NCBI GenBank assembly: GCA_018653365.1
Contig: JABIAG010000003.1
Coordinates: forward strand, 62,001 to 126,000
Length of the DNA stretch: 64,000 nucleotides
Reading direction: 5' to 3'
Source of the DNA: Candidatus Woesearchaeota archaeon
GTDB taxonomy: Archaea; Nanobdellota; Nanobdellia; Woesearchaeales; JABIAG01
The first letter of the stretch is position 1, and every line of letters starts with the position of its first letter. The translations under genes and the position numbers were made by a program. Shown one piece after another: positions 36,902 through 47,600 of the stretch. The notes below the pieces were generated by a model that was not told the origin of the DNA, ran no database searches, and saw only the letters and a program-made list of their open reading frames with translations.

Positions 36902-39754
36902 ATGGTTGATTTCAAAAAGCTAGAAAAGAAATGGCAGAATGCTTGGGAAGATAAGAGTACATTTAAGGTAGAAGTTAATGACAAAAAGAAGTTCTACATT
37001 GCGATTGTTTATCCTTATATGAGTGGGCTTTTACATGTTGGTCATCTCTATACTTATGTTCCTTCTGAAATCTTAATGAGATATAAGCGAATGCAGGGTT
37101 TTAATGTATTGGCCAAATTTGGTTTTCATTGTACTGGTTCTCCTATTGTTACTGCGGCTAAAAAGGTAACTGAAAAAGAACCTTCTCAGTTAGAATCCTT
37201 AAAAAAGATGGGAATTAAAGAAAGTCAGTTTGTAGATTTTGAAAAGCCTGAACATTGGGTGGATTATTTTTCACAAGAAACTTTAGTTGATCTAAGTTCA
37301 ATTGGGTTTTCAATTGATGCAAGATACACTTTCAAAACTACATCTTTAAATCCGCCTTATGACGCATTCATTCGTTGGCAGTTTAATAAATTAAAAGAGA
37401 AAGGCCATGTTAAGAAAGGTAAACACCCTGTTGTTTGGTGTCCAAAGTGTAATTCTCCTGTGGGGGATCATGCAAGATCTGAAGGTGAGGGAGAAACACC
37501 TAAAGATTTTATTTGGGTTAAGTTTAGATTGAAAGATTCAGATCTTATTTTAATGGCAGGTACAACCCGGCCTGATGCATTGTATGGTCAAACACATTTG
37601 TGGATTGATCCTAATGGTAAGTACAAAGTTGTTGAAGTTAATGATGAGAAGTGGGTTGTTGGAGCAGATACTGTGAAAAAGATTGAAGAACAGTATGCTT
37701 CAGTTAAAATTGTGGGAGATATTTCTCCAAAAGAGCTAATCGGCCGTTGGGCAAAAGGTCCATTAGTAGATTATGACGTGTATATCGTTCCTGCTTGGTT
37801 TATTGATGCTAGTGTTGGTTCTGGAATTGTTTATTCTGCTCTTGAAGATCCTGTTGATTTGTTTGAGTTAAAGAAAATTCATTCAAATATGAAAATGTTA
37901 AACGAGTACAACCTTGATAAAGATGTTGTTGCAAAATTAAAACCCTTCCCAATAATTAAGGTTTCAGGAATGGGAGATAATCTTGGAGAAGAGATTGGTA
38001 AGGAATTCAATATTACTTCTCCCGACGAAACTGAAAAGGTTAAAGCAGCAAAGGATGAATTGAACAAAAGAGTTTTTAGAAAAGGTGTTATGCAGGATAA
38101 TTGCAGAGCTTGTTCTGGGATGACTGTTTCTGAATGTCAGGAGTACCTTAAAGAACACTTAGTTAAGAATGGTGAAGCAATCATGTTTTATGAGTTTACA
38201 AACAAAGTAGTGTGTCGTTGTTTGACTGATGCAATAATTAAGATGGTTTCTGATCAGTGGTTTATTGAATATAATGATCCCAAATGGAAGAAACAAGCAC
38301 ACGAGTGTTTGGATAAAATGCAAATTTTTCCTTCTGAAACAAAAAAGCAATTTAATTATGTTATTGATTGGTTAAATCACTGGGCATGTACAAGAGAATT
38401 TGGTCTGGGAACCAGACTTCCTTGGGATACAAAATGGATTATTGAATCGTTGTCAGATTCAACTATTCAAATGGCGTATGGTACTATCTCTAAATACTTG
38501 CAACACCCTGAAGATTACGATTTTAAAATAGATAAGTTGAATGATGAGTTTTTTGATTATGTGATGTTAGACAAAGGCGATGTTAACGTAGTTGAAAAGT
38601 CTACAGGCATATCAAAAGTTAGGTTAAATACAATGAAAACGGATTTCGAATACTGGTATCCTTTTGATTTTAGAAATTCGGCCAAGGATTTAGTACAAAA
38701 CCATTTAACCTTTTGTATGTTTAATCACACTGCAATTTTTCCTAAGAAGCATTGGCCTAAAACTTTCATGGTTAATGGTAGGGTGATGGTGAATAATGAA
38801 AAAATGTCTAAATCTAAAGGTAATTTCTTTACTATTAGAGAACTTTATCAAGCACATGGTGCTGATGTAGTGCGGTTAACTGCTGCTAATGCGGGAGAGG
38901 GTATTAATGACGCAAATTATGATATGGCTTTCTTAGAAACTGCTAAGAAGAAGTTGAGTGAGTTGTTAGATTTTGCTCAAAATAATTATGATAAAGGAAG
39001 AGATGAAGTTTTATCAATTGATAATTGGTTTGAATCAATGTTGAATAAATCTGTTAAAGAAACAACAGAAAACATTGAGAATATGAAATTTAAGTCTGCC
39101 ATCAAAACTGGTTTTTTAGATATGCAACGAAACCTAAAGACATATCTTAATAGAACTAAAAATAGTCCGAATAAAAAGATGATTAATCAGTTCATTGAGG
39201 TTCAAACTAAATTGCTTGCTCCGATAACTCCTCACGTTTGTGAAGAAATTTGGGAACTTATTGGTAAGGAAGGGATGGTTTCTCTAGCTGAATGGCCAAC
39301 TGTTGACGAATCCAAAATTGATGAGTCTTTAGTTGAAATTGAAAACATTTTTGCCAAGGTTGTTTCAGACATATCTAAAGTATTAACTCTTGCTAAGATA
39401 ACTGCTCCTAAAAAAATAACTTTATTTATTTCTGAGAGTTGGAAATATTCTTTTTTCAAAAAGTTAAAGGAAGAATTAGATAATACTCGTAATGTTGGTG
39501 AATTAATTAAGGCAACTTTGGTAAAAGGTCATGAGAAAGACATTCCTAAGTTGATTCAGTCTATTTTAAAGGATTCTTCTAAACTGCCTGCAACCGTGAC
39601 TTCTCAGAAGCAAGAGGTTGATGCATTAACACAAGAGCTTGATAATTTGAAAGGTAAATTTGGTGCTGAAGTAGAGATTATAAAAGCTGAAGATTCTAAA
39701 GAAGCTAAATCAAAATCTGCTTCTCCTGGTAAACCCGCTATTTTGGTAGAGTGA
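36902..39754 (+). CDS. leuS: Leucyl-tRNA synthetase
   Basis: YPYMSGLLHVGHLYTYV, KMSKSKGNFFTI, CTREFGLGTRLPWD. Confidence 0.95.
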   Translation: MVDFKKLEKKWQNAWEDKSTFKVEVNDKKKFYIAIVYPYMSGLLHVGHLYTYVPSEILMRYKRMQGFNVLAKFGFHCTGSPIVTAAKKVTEKEPSQLESLKKMGIKESQFVDFEKPEHWVDYFSQETLVDLSSIGFSIDARYTFKTTSLNPPYDAFIRWQFNKLKEKGHVKKGKHPVVWCPKCNSPVGDHARSEGEGETPKDFIWVKFRLKDSDLILMAGTTRPDALYGQTHLWIDPNGKYKVVEVNDEKWVVGADTVKKIEEQYASVKIVGDISPKELIGRWAKGPLVDYDVYIVPAWFIDASVGSGIVYSALEDPVDLFELKKIHSNMKMLNEYNLDKDVVAKLKPFPIIKVSGMGDNLGEEIGKEFNITSPDETEKVKAAKDELNKRVFRKGVMQDNCRACSGMTVSECQEYLKEHLVKNGEAIMFYEFTNKVVCRCLTDAIIKMVSDQWFIEYNDPKWKKQAHECLDKMQIFPSETKKQFNYVIDWLNHWACTREFGLGTRLPWDTKWIIESLSDSTIQMAYGTISKYLQHPEDYDFKIDKLNDEFFDYVMLDKGDVNVVEKSTGISKVRLNTMKTDFEYWYPFDFRNSAKDLVQNHLTFCMFNHTAIFPKKHWPKTFMVNGRVMVNNEKMSKSKGNFFTIRELYQAHGADVVRLTAANAGEGINDANYDMAFLETAKKKLSELLDFAQNNYDKGRDEVLSIDNWFESMLNKSVKETTENIENMKFKSAIKTGFLDMQRNLKTYLNRTKNSPNKKMINQFIEVQTKLLAPITPHVCEEIWELIGKEGMVSLAEWPTVDESKIDESLVEIENIFAKVVSDISKVLTLAKITAPKKITLFISESWKYSFFKKLKEELDNTRNVGELIKATLVKGHEKDIPKLIQSILKDSSKLPATVTSQKQEVDALTQELDNLKGKFGAEVEIIKAEDSKEAKSKSASPGKPAILVE
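39730..39752. repeat. Direct repeat copy 1 (leuS 3' end), partner at 41084-41106
   Basis: TAAACCCGCTATTTTGGTAGAGT vs TAAACCTGCTATTTTGGTAGACT, 21/23 identical. Confidence 0.8.
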
Positions 39755-39802
39755 ACGTTGGAAAATAGAAAATATTAAATAAATACTTGCTTGACTGTAT
39801 GT

Positions 39803-41086
39803 ATGGTTGATGTAAATACTTCTTTTAAAAGAGAGAATAGGGTGGGGTTTGGGAAGAAAGAGGGTTGGCTTTGTGCAGTTTCTAATCTTCCTAATGCTGC
39901 AGCTTCTCTTAAGATTTCAATATATGTTACTGATGATGCTATTAGAACGTATTTTGGGTTAAGTGAAACTTCAGAAGTAACGCTTAAATCGGTTAGTTCT
40001 TTTTTTGGTGAACGGAACATTGACAAAAAGGTTAATTTGATCTTAGTTACAATCCAATGGTTAATTAAAAAGAAGGGGGGTTATCCTAGCACAGTACACA
40101 ATTCTGAAGAATGTGAAGTAATATTTGACAATTTGAGATCTACAGCAAGTTTTCAATATTCTAGAAAAAATTCATTTAGAGTTTTTAAAATAAGTGTGGA
40201 TGTTTTAAAAGCTAAAAAAGGAGGTTACTTTTTTAATTGGGTGTTAAAGCATGAACTTTTTCATGGGGTTTCTCAAGCCGCTGAGAATGAAATACCTGTT
40301 TTAAAATTACTTATTGATTATTCAAAAAGAGAAGAAAGGTTGGTAAGCAAAAGTTATGATTTGTTGGATCAACAAGCTCAAAAGTTAGTCGAATTTCTAA
40401 AACAACCCGATGTTCTTTCGATTATATCAAAGCATAAAGGCTTAGCAATAACTAAAGTTCCTAGGCGAAAAATAAAAGCGTTGATAGTTAATTATTTTGC
40501 AGATTCTATGCTTACAATGGTTGCAATGGAGTTTGGTGATGATGCTTATGTAAAGCATGCAGTTGAAAGGGATGAAGAATTTGTAGGCAGGTTTAAATCT
40601 CTTGTAAAGGCATTTTTAGATATTAGAACTGAACTTGAAAAAAGAAAGAGGGCTGCTTCAGATTCTTATAATCGAAGGGTTTTTAGAATTCATCAAACGT
40701 TAGTTATTCTTATAGAACTTTTCTTGTTTTTGGATCATTTCCCTTTTAGGGGTACGCCTGTACTGCTTCTTGAAGATTTTCGTGGTGGAAAAAATCCTTA
40801 TAAGTATGCGTCCAATCACACTAAAAAACACATTTTTGAACGGGCTGAAGCTGTTTGGGAAGATTACGTTAGTGCAGTAGATGATTGTCATGCCTCTGTT
40901 GATATGAAGCGGCTTATTAGAGCTTATGGTGAAAGTGTAAAAGATAATGTTCCTCTTCCAAGTGCTCCTTTTGATAGGCTTCATGCGGTTCCTCACAAGT
41001 ATGAAGAAGTTGCAGAGTTTTATGATAATTTAATATTCAAATATTTTGAAATATTAACGAAAAATATTGAAAATTTGGCAGCATAA
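39803..41086 (+). CDS. Uncharacterised HExxH metallopeptidase-like protein
   Basis: FNWVLKHELFHGVSQAAENE motif in 427-aa ORF. Confidence 0.6.
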   Translation: MVDVNTSFKRENRVGFGKKEGWLCAVSNLPNAAASLKISIYVTDDAIRTYFGLSETSEVTLKSVSSFFGERNIDKKVNLILVTIQWLIKKKGGYPSTVHNSEECEVIFDNLRSTASFQYSRKNSFRVFKISVDVLKAKKGGYFFNWVLKHELFHGVSQAAENEIPVLKLLIDYSKREERLVSKSYDLLDQQAQKLVEFLKQPDVLSIISKHKGLAITKVPRRKIKALIVNYFADSMLTMVAMEFGDDAYVKHAVERDEEFVGRFKSLVKAFLDIRTELEKRKRAASDSYNRRVFRIHQTLVILIELFLFLDHFPFRGTPVLLLEDFRGGKNPYKYASNHTKKHIFERAEAVWEDYVSAVDDCHASVDMKRLIRAYGESVKDNVPLPSAPFDRLHAVPHKYEEVAEFYDNLIFKYFEILTKNIENLAA

Positions 41087-41106
41087 ACCTGCTATTTTGG
41101 TAGACT
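41084..41106. repeat. Direct repeat copy 2 (duplicated leuS 3' end)
   Basis: See 39730-39752. Confidence 0.8.
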
Positions 41107-41184
41107 AAGCGGGCTTAGCGAAGTCATTATGTGTGTCAATTGCATTTCTAAACATTTATATAATTATTCGTTCTAACTTTCCTT

Positions 41185-41664
41185 ATGGAATTCAAAATAA
41201 GAAAAGCAAAATTGGAAGATGCTGAAGCGTTAGCCAGATTGTATTTTCAATTTTGGGAACCTCACAATAATGTGGATCCTTTGTTGGAGTTTGATAAAAA
41301 ATTGACTTTAAAGAGTCAAGTTGAGTTTGCTAAGAAGGATATTAGAAAAAGAGATAATTATATTTTTGTTGCAGATCTTAATGGCAAAGTTATTGGGTTT
41401 GTCGAGTTTTTTATTAAAAAGAATGAAGATTGTTTTAAAATAAAAAAGTATGGTTATTTGAATTCTGCCACGACACATACGGATTATAGAAAGAGGGGGG
41501 TTGCAAAAGCATTAACTAATGTTGCTTTGAAGTTTTTTAAACAAAAAGGAATAAGCTATGTAAGAACGAATGTTTATAATTCAAATGATGTTGCTATGAA
41601 AACCTGGACTAAAATAGGTTTTGAACCCCAATCAACTTATTTAATTAAAAAGATCGGCGAGTAA
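41185..41664 (+). CDS. GNAT-family N-acetyltransferase
   Basis: VADLNGKVIGFVEFFI...THTDYRKRGVAKALTNVALKFFKQKGI. Confidence 0.88.
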   Translation: MEFKIRKAKLEDAEALARLYFQFWEPHNNVDPLLEFDKKLTLKSQVEFAKKDIRKRDNYIFVADLNGKVIGFVEFFIKKNEDCFKIKKYGYLNSATTHTDYRKRGVAKALTNVALKFFKQKGISYVRTNVYNSNDVAMKTWTKIGFEPQSTYLIKKIGE

Positions 41665-41684
41665 AATTGGGTTTTCCATTTAAT

Positions 41685-41867
41685 TTAATTTCTAACTACA
41701 AACCACACTTCTAACATTGCAATTCCTATCATTATTAGTGCTGCTGTTAAGAAGTTCATTAAGAATCCGTACTGACTTTTTGTGGTTATTTCAAAGCTTA
41801 GGGTTGCTGCAAGTAGTAGTACTGCAAAGATAAGTATTGATAATCCCCATACCTCTTTTTTCTTCAT
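41685..41867 (-). CDS. Small two-TM membrane protein
   Basis: 60 aa hydrophobic ORF. Confidence 0.5.
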   Translation of the reverse strand: MKKKEVWGLSILIFAVLLLAATLSFEITTKSQYGFLMNFLTAALIMIGIAMLEVWFVVRN

Positions 41868-41921
41868 ATGTCTTTTTCATATTATTTCATATTTAAACTT
41901 TACTAAAAGAATTTTTTATGT

Positions 41922-41982
41922 GGGCTCGACCGTAGGGAGACCCACTTCGCTTCCCATTGGCGAAAGAATGGAGTGGAAGACG
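41922..41982. repeat. Structured interspersed element, copy 1
   Basis: GTGGGCTCGACCGTAGGGAGACCCACTTCGCTTCCCATTGGCGAAAGAATGGA; second copy near 52643. Confidence 0.7.
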
Positions 41983-42027
41983 CGTTCAAAGATGAGAACC
42001 AATAACAAGAACTAGTTTATTCCTATA

Positions 42028-42251
42028 ATATCCTCCCCTTCGCGACCCTTAAGACACCCTCATTAAAGATTAGTGCTGCTCCATTCCTGGTCTGACACGG
42101 TTTTCAAAAATAAAAGTCCTCAAGGACAAAGGATCGACGAACACCATAGGACTAATACTTGAAATTAATCCTGCTCTTCGAACTTCAACTCCTCTAAAGC
42201 CCGTTTGAGGTAACAGGAGAGAGCTAACCTCCCAGTCTAGTCTTCCATCCC
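42028..42251 (-). ncRNA. Signal recognition particle (7S) RNA
   Basis: Minus strand: Alu-type GGGAGGTTAGCTCTCTCCTGTTACC...; S-domain GTGTCAGACCAGGAATGGAGCAGCACTAA; TATA-like CTTTTTATAAGC at about 42268-42278. Confidence 0.88.
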
Positions 42252-42338
42252 TTTTCAATAGAATTGCTTATAAAAAGGTTTCTGATGAGTTTATTACACT
42301 ATACAAATCTTTATTAATTCTTGAATAGTAAAAATGGT

Positions 42339-43259
42339 ATGGCAGAATCCAAAATATTGTTTTTGGGTACAGGTACGGGGGGAGCGTCTAATCAACAACT
42401 TCGTGCTTCTGGAGGGATCGTTATCCAGACTCATGGTTATCAGTTCTTTTTAGACCCTGGTCCGGGAGCATTACTTAGAGCTAAACAATTTGGTATTAAT
42501 GCTAGATTAAATACTGCAATTTTGGTTTCTCATGCACATTTAAATCATTGTAATGATGCAAATATTCTTATTTCATCTATGACTCATGATGGGATTGACC
42601 CTAAGGGGGTTCTTATCTCTAACAAAACGTTTGTTAGCGGGTCTGAGTCTATTAATCCAGTTCTTACTAAATTTCATCAGAAGTGTGTTGAAAGAATTAT
42701 AACTCCCGATCCTGGTCAAAAGATTGGGATAGAAAATGTTGAAATTCACGCTCTTAAAACTCAGCACTCTGATTCGTCTGCAATTGGTTTTAAGTTTTTC
42801 ACCAAAGATTTTATTTTGACTTACTCTTCAGATACTGCGTATTCGCGCGAAATTGTTGAGCAGTACCAACAATCGGATATTTTAATTTTGAACATGCCTA
42901 ATTTTGATAAGAAGTCTGATTCAAATTTGAATGTTGAGGATGTTAAGAAGATTATTCGGAAAGTTCAACCTAGATTGGTTCTTCTTACGCATTTTGGGTT
43001 AAAAGTTATTCATAAGGATCCTTTGTTAATTGCGCGAAGTATTCATCGTGAAACAGGAATTCAAACAATTGCTGCAAAGGATGGGTTACTTATCGCACCT
43101 CAATCTTATTCTGCTGAGCTAAGACAGAAAACGCTTAATTTATATCCTTCTGAAAAGGCTAAGGAACTTAAAGAAGAATCCGAAGAATTACGTATCCAGC
43201 CACACAACCCAGAGTCAGAAACGGCATCGCAGGGTAATAACGATCTTTCTTTCCTTTAA
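42339..43259 (+). CDS. MBL-fold metallohydrolase with variant HxHxNH motif
   Basis: ILFLGTGTGGASNQQLRASGG...FFLDPGPGALL...VSHAHLNHCND...TYSSDTAYS. Confidence 0.8.
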   Translation: MAESKILFLGTGTGGASNQQLRASGGIVIQTHGYQFFLDPGPGALLRAKQFGINARLNTAILVSHAHLNHCNDANILISSMTHDGIDPKGVLISNKTFVSGSESINPVLTKFHQKCVERIITPDPGQKIGIENVEIHALKTQHSDSSAIGFKFFTKDFILTYSSDTAYSREIVEQYQQSDILILNMPNFDKKSDSNLNVEDVKKIIRKVQPRLVLLTHFGLKVIHKDPLLIARSIHRETGIQTIAAKDGLLIAPQSYSAELRQKTLNLYPSEKAKELKEESEELRIQPHNPESETASQGNNDLSFL

Positions 43260-44070
43260 AGAATAATAATGCAAGTGCAATTGTTACACAGATTATTATT
43301 GGTAGTGTGTAAATGAATGAAAGTACTCGAGTTATATTCTGGTTAAATATCATGTCGCTCATTACTACTCCTGCAAATAACATTGGAAAAGCTATGTCTC
43401 CTCCACCCAGTATTGCATTTTGTACTTCTGTTTTCTTAACTTTGCCTTTTGTTTTTTTCCCAACCTTCTTAATTCGTTGGTATGGAATTAGTAGTCCTGC
43501 AAATGTTTGAGATTTTGCTTGAAACTTTGCAAGTTTTATCATATGTTTGCTTTTCCAAACTGCATACATATCATATGCGGAAATTAGTAGTAATAACATA
43601 AACATCCAAAATACGTTTAGTATTGGGACGAATAATAATGCTATTCCTGGATAAATTAATAGTTCGGTTATGTTGTGTGTTATTATGCCTGGTTTGAACA
43701 TTTTTAGTATGGTGAGTACTAGTGCAACAAAGAACGCAATTAAACTAGGTAATAGTGTGCCTAACGAGATGGTCATTGCGATTACTATTGCTAGGAAGAA
43801 CCAAATTCTCCAAACTTTTAGTAATTTGAATCTGATTAGTACTAGTGCGAGTGAAGTTCCTACTAGGATTGCAACAATTATTGAAATGAAGGACATTCCT
43901 GGTTGTAAGTCTGGTCTTTCTCCAATTGCAGTTTCTTTAAATTCAAAGCTGATTATGCCATTGGCATCTACGTTTTCATTTATTCCCAGGTTTATTATGC
44001 CTAAACCAATCAATTGTGCTAGTACAAAGAATATGAGAAGCAGAACTGTTACACTGATGGTGTGTTTCAT
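43168..44070 (-). CDS. Presenilin/signal peptide peptidase-family intramembrane aspartyl protease
   Basis: SAYDMYAVWKSKHM (YD), ILGGGDIAFPMLFAG (GxGD), PAMPFLTLG (PALP-like). Confidence 0.82.
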   Translation of the reverse strand: MKHTISVTVLLLIFFVLAQLIGLGIINLGINENVDANGIISFEFKETAIGERPDLQPGMSFISIIVAILVGTSLALVLIRFKLLKVWRIWFFLAIVIAMTISLGTLLPSLIAFFVALVLTILKMFKPGIITHNITELLIYPGIALLFVPILNVFWMFMLLLLISAYDMYAVWKSKHMIKLAKFQAKSQTFAGLLIPYQRIKKVGKKTKGKVKKTEVQNAILGGGDIAFPMLFAGVVMSDMIFNQNITRVLSFIYTLPIIICVTIALALLFFKGKKDRYYPAMPFLTLGCVAGYVILRILL

Positions 44071-44153
44071 AACTTCTTATTTTTTCTCTTATTTTTAAAT
44101 GTTGCGACGTAACATTTATATAGTCTTTTCCCAATTTTTAGTATGGGGATACA

Positions 44154-44699
44154 TTGACTAACAGTAGAGGAGCATTAGAATTGTCTGTTAAGGCAATCGT
44201 AATATTAATTATAGCCTTAGTTGTTGTAGGCCTTGTTATAGGGTTTTCTGTTGTTAAGTTCACAGATGTGGGTAATAGGTTGGTATTTGATGCACCTACG
44301 CCCGAGCCTGATTCTTATGATCCCATTCAAACTCCTGGGGGAAAGCAACAGTTTGTTTTTGGTAAGGCAGATAAGATTGAGATGGGGTTAAAACTTTACA
44401 ATTCTTTGACAGATGCATATGAGTCTGATTGGACTAATGCTTCGATTATTAATTGTGTTGGTGATTCTGGCACTGTTACGTTTTATCCGGACATTCCATT
44501 TACAGTTATTGATGCAGGGGAAGATGGGGATGTTGCTGCACTGTTTGATGTTGAACCAAGTGTTCAGCCTGGCAGGTATGCTTGTGAAATAACTTTTAAA
44601 ACACGTTCTAAATATGTTGTTCCTAATCCTGGTGATGACCCAGTTTTTGTTCAGGGTGAACCTATTGCCAATAAGTATGTTGAGGTTGATGTTAAATGA
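44154..44699 (+). CDS. Type IV pilin-like/secreted protein
   Basis: NSRGALELSVKAIVILIIALVVVGLVIGFSVVKF class III-like hydrophobic N-terminus. Confidence 0.6.
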   Translation: MTNSRGALELSVKAIVILIIALVVVGLVIGFSVVKFTDVGNRLVFDAPTPEPDSYDPIQTPGGKQQFVFGKADKIEMGLKLYNSLTDAYESDWTNASIINCVGDSGTVTFYPDIPFTVIDAGEDGDVAALFDVEPSVQPGRYACEITFKTRSKYVVPNPGDDPVFVQGEPIANKYVEVDVK

Positions 44700-47600
44700 A
44701 GAAACTAATTCTTCCCTTGTTTTTTGTTCTTTTTCTTGCTTTTGCAGCTTCCGCAGTTCTTGATTCTAATGATCTTGCTGTTGGGTGGAACCAAGTTTAC
44801 TTTTCTAGTAATATAGGTCCTTCTTCTGCATTTTTTGAGAGTGAATTAAGCACTAGTTGTAATTTAATTCTCGATGAAGATTTAGAGTGTTATGGTCGGT
44901 GTGACGAGCTTGATCGGTTAAAGTTTTTTGATAGGACTAGATTTAATATTTTACAAACAGATAATGTTGTTGCACATACGTATTGGATTAATTGTTATGC
45001 TGAAGTTTTAGATATAAATAATCTGGTGCGTTTAATTGACAGGGATGGCGATGGTTTTTATGCTTTTCCTCCAGCTACTCCTTCTGCAATAATAAATCAT
45101 TTCGGTGGTAATGATTGTGTGGATGATCCGTTAGGAACAAAAGGGGTTCTTGGTGAATTCATTAATCCTGCAGCATCTGAAATTTGTGATGGGGTAAATA
45201 ACGATTGTGATTCTAAGTTTGATGAGGATTTCGATTCTGACAGTGATGGTTATACTGATTGTGATACTGATGTAAATACAGGAAATTATGCACATGATTG
45301 TGATCCTGCTGTTACTTCTTGTCGTGATGATTGTACTACTCAGGCATATCGTGATTCTGATGGAGATACTAAAGGGAATGCGTCAAATCATGTTCGTGCA
45401 TGTGATGCGGGTACAGGTTATGTTTCAGATAATACTGATTGTGATGATTCTAATATATTAATTTGGAAATTAACTAGCGCTTATCCTGATGCTGATGGGG
45501 ACGGGTTTGGTGACGAAACACAAGCAATAGTGCACAATGTTTGTCATGGTACTCATCTTGTTGATGTAGGTTATTCTTTAGATAATACTGATTGTAATGA
45601 TGATCCTGATGGGGATGATGGTTCGCCTTCTGCTACGCCTTTAATTGCTCTTGGTAATGATGATGGTAACCAAACTTATCCAGGTAATGCTGAGCAGTGT
45701 GATAATATTGATCATGATTGTGACGCTATTGGTTCAAATTATAATGGTGTTGAAAATGATACTTGCCAGTTTGCTTGTGAAGATGCATTTAGTGTTGATA
45801 ACTGGGGAGATCATGATAATAATATCTTAACTGGAATACTAACTCCTGGTCCTAACCAAGGAAAATCTTGTTGTGGTGATGATGTTGATGAAAAACCAAC
45901 AGAACTGATTACTGAATTGACGTGTGATGGTCATGATAATAATTGTAATGGGGTTATTGATGAGGGTTTAAAATTAACATTCTATCGGGATAATGATGGT
46001 GATGGGTTGGGAGATGTAAATAATCACCGAGAGGCATGTACGCCTGCGGATTTATTGCCTGATGTGTATGTTGTAGATTTTTCTGATGGGGACGATAATG
46101 ATCGGGATAATGATGGTGTGCAGGATAGTGTGCCTGATAACTGTCCTGACACGCCTAATGGTCCTGTTAAGGGGACTTGTATTTTAGAATTAATTGGATG
46201 TGATTCTGATGTGGATTGTACTCAATTATTTGATTCTTGTTCTAAGGCTCAAGAGAATACTGATGGTGTTGGTTTGGGTGATGCTTGTGATAGTGATATT
46301 GATGGTGATGGTTTTGATGATGTTTTGGATCATTGTCCTTTATTGAGTTCTGTTTCAAATACTAATTCAGATGCTGATGGTTTGGGTGATGCTTGTGATA
46401 ATTGTCCTTTGATTGACAACATTGATCAATTAGATACTGGAGGTGCAGTAGGTGTTGGCGATGCTTGTGATCGTGTACCTGTAGTTAATATTCCTGCGCA
46501 GTCGATTTTAGAAGATCATCGCTTTGTTTTAACCCTTTCTAATGCGGAAATTTCCGATCCTGATTTACTGGTTGGTAATCTTGCTAGTCTTATTGGTTCT
46601 GGAGAGCTTACTTTTGGACCAATAGTAATCGTTGATGTTGGAAATTCACCTATTGATACTTGTTCATTTAGCGGAGTTGATCTTAGTTGTGTTCCCAAGG
46701 ATGATTCGTCAGGTACTGGGCTGATTAGAATAAGTGTTGCAGATGTTAATGGTAATGGTGCGGTGGGAACATTTGCTTTAACTGTGGATCCTGTTAATGA
46801 TCTTCCTACCGCTAATGGTCATGTTACTTCTACTCCTGAGAGTTCTTCTGTTACAATTCCAATTACTGATCTTACCATAAGTGATGTTGAAGATCTTGCT
46901 ACTGATTTAGAGATAGACTCAATTGATGATACTGGAACTACTGGTTCTGTAACCTTTTCTCCAACTGAAATTATTTACGATCCTGATGGCAACTTTGAAT
47001 ATTTAGCAGATGGTGTTAGTGGAACAACTGAATTCGGTTACGCTGTAAACGATACTGATGGAAATGTTTCTATCCCTGCCACTATTTTAGTTACGATTAC
47101 TGGCGAAAATGATGTCCCTGTTGTTTCTGCAATAGCTGATCAGTCTACTGCGGAAAATTCTGCTTATTCTTATCAGGTTATTGCTTCAGATGTTGATGAT
47201 GGAACCACCTTAACTTACTCTCTTTCAAGTCCTCATCCTTTTCTGTCTATTGATTCCGCAGGATTTATTTCTGGAACACCTACTGATAATGATACTTATG
47301 CTGTAGAGGACGTTACAGTTACTGTTAACGATGGTTTTGTAGATGTTACAGAAGTATTTGAGCTTACCGTTACCAACATTCCTGACGCTCCAACGATTAC
47401 CTCTTCTGAGATTACAAGTGCAACTGAAGATGCAATTTACACGTATACTTTTGAGATTGATGATGTTGATGGGGATGTTTTGCCTCTTTCAGCAACCACG
47501 CTTCCTGGCTGGTTAACCTTTGTTGATAATGGAGATAATACTGGAACGCTTTCGGGTATTCCAACTAATGATGAAGTTGGAGACCATGATGTTGTTTTGA

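Noticed and set aside
42070-42258. 62-aa minus-strand ORF
   Set aside because: Coincides with the SRP RNA gene
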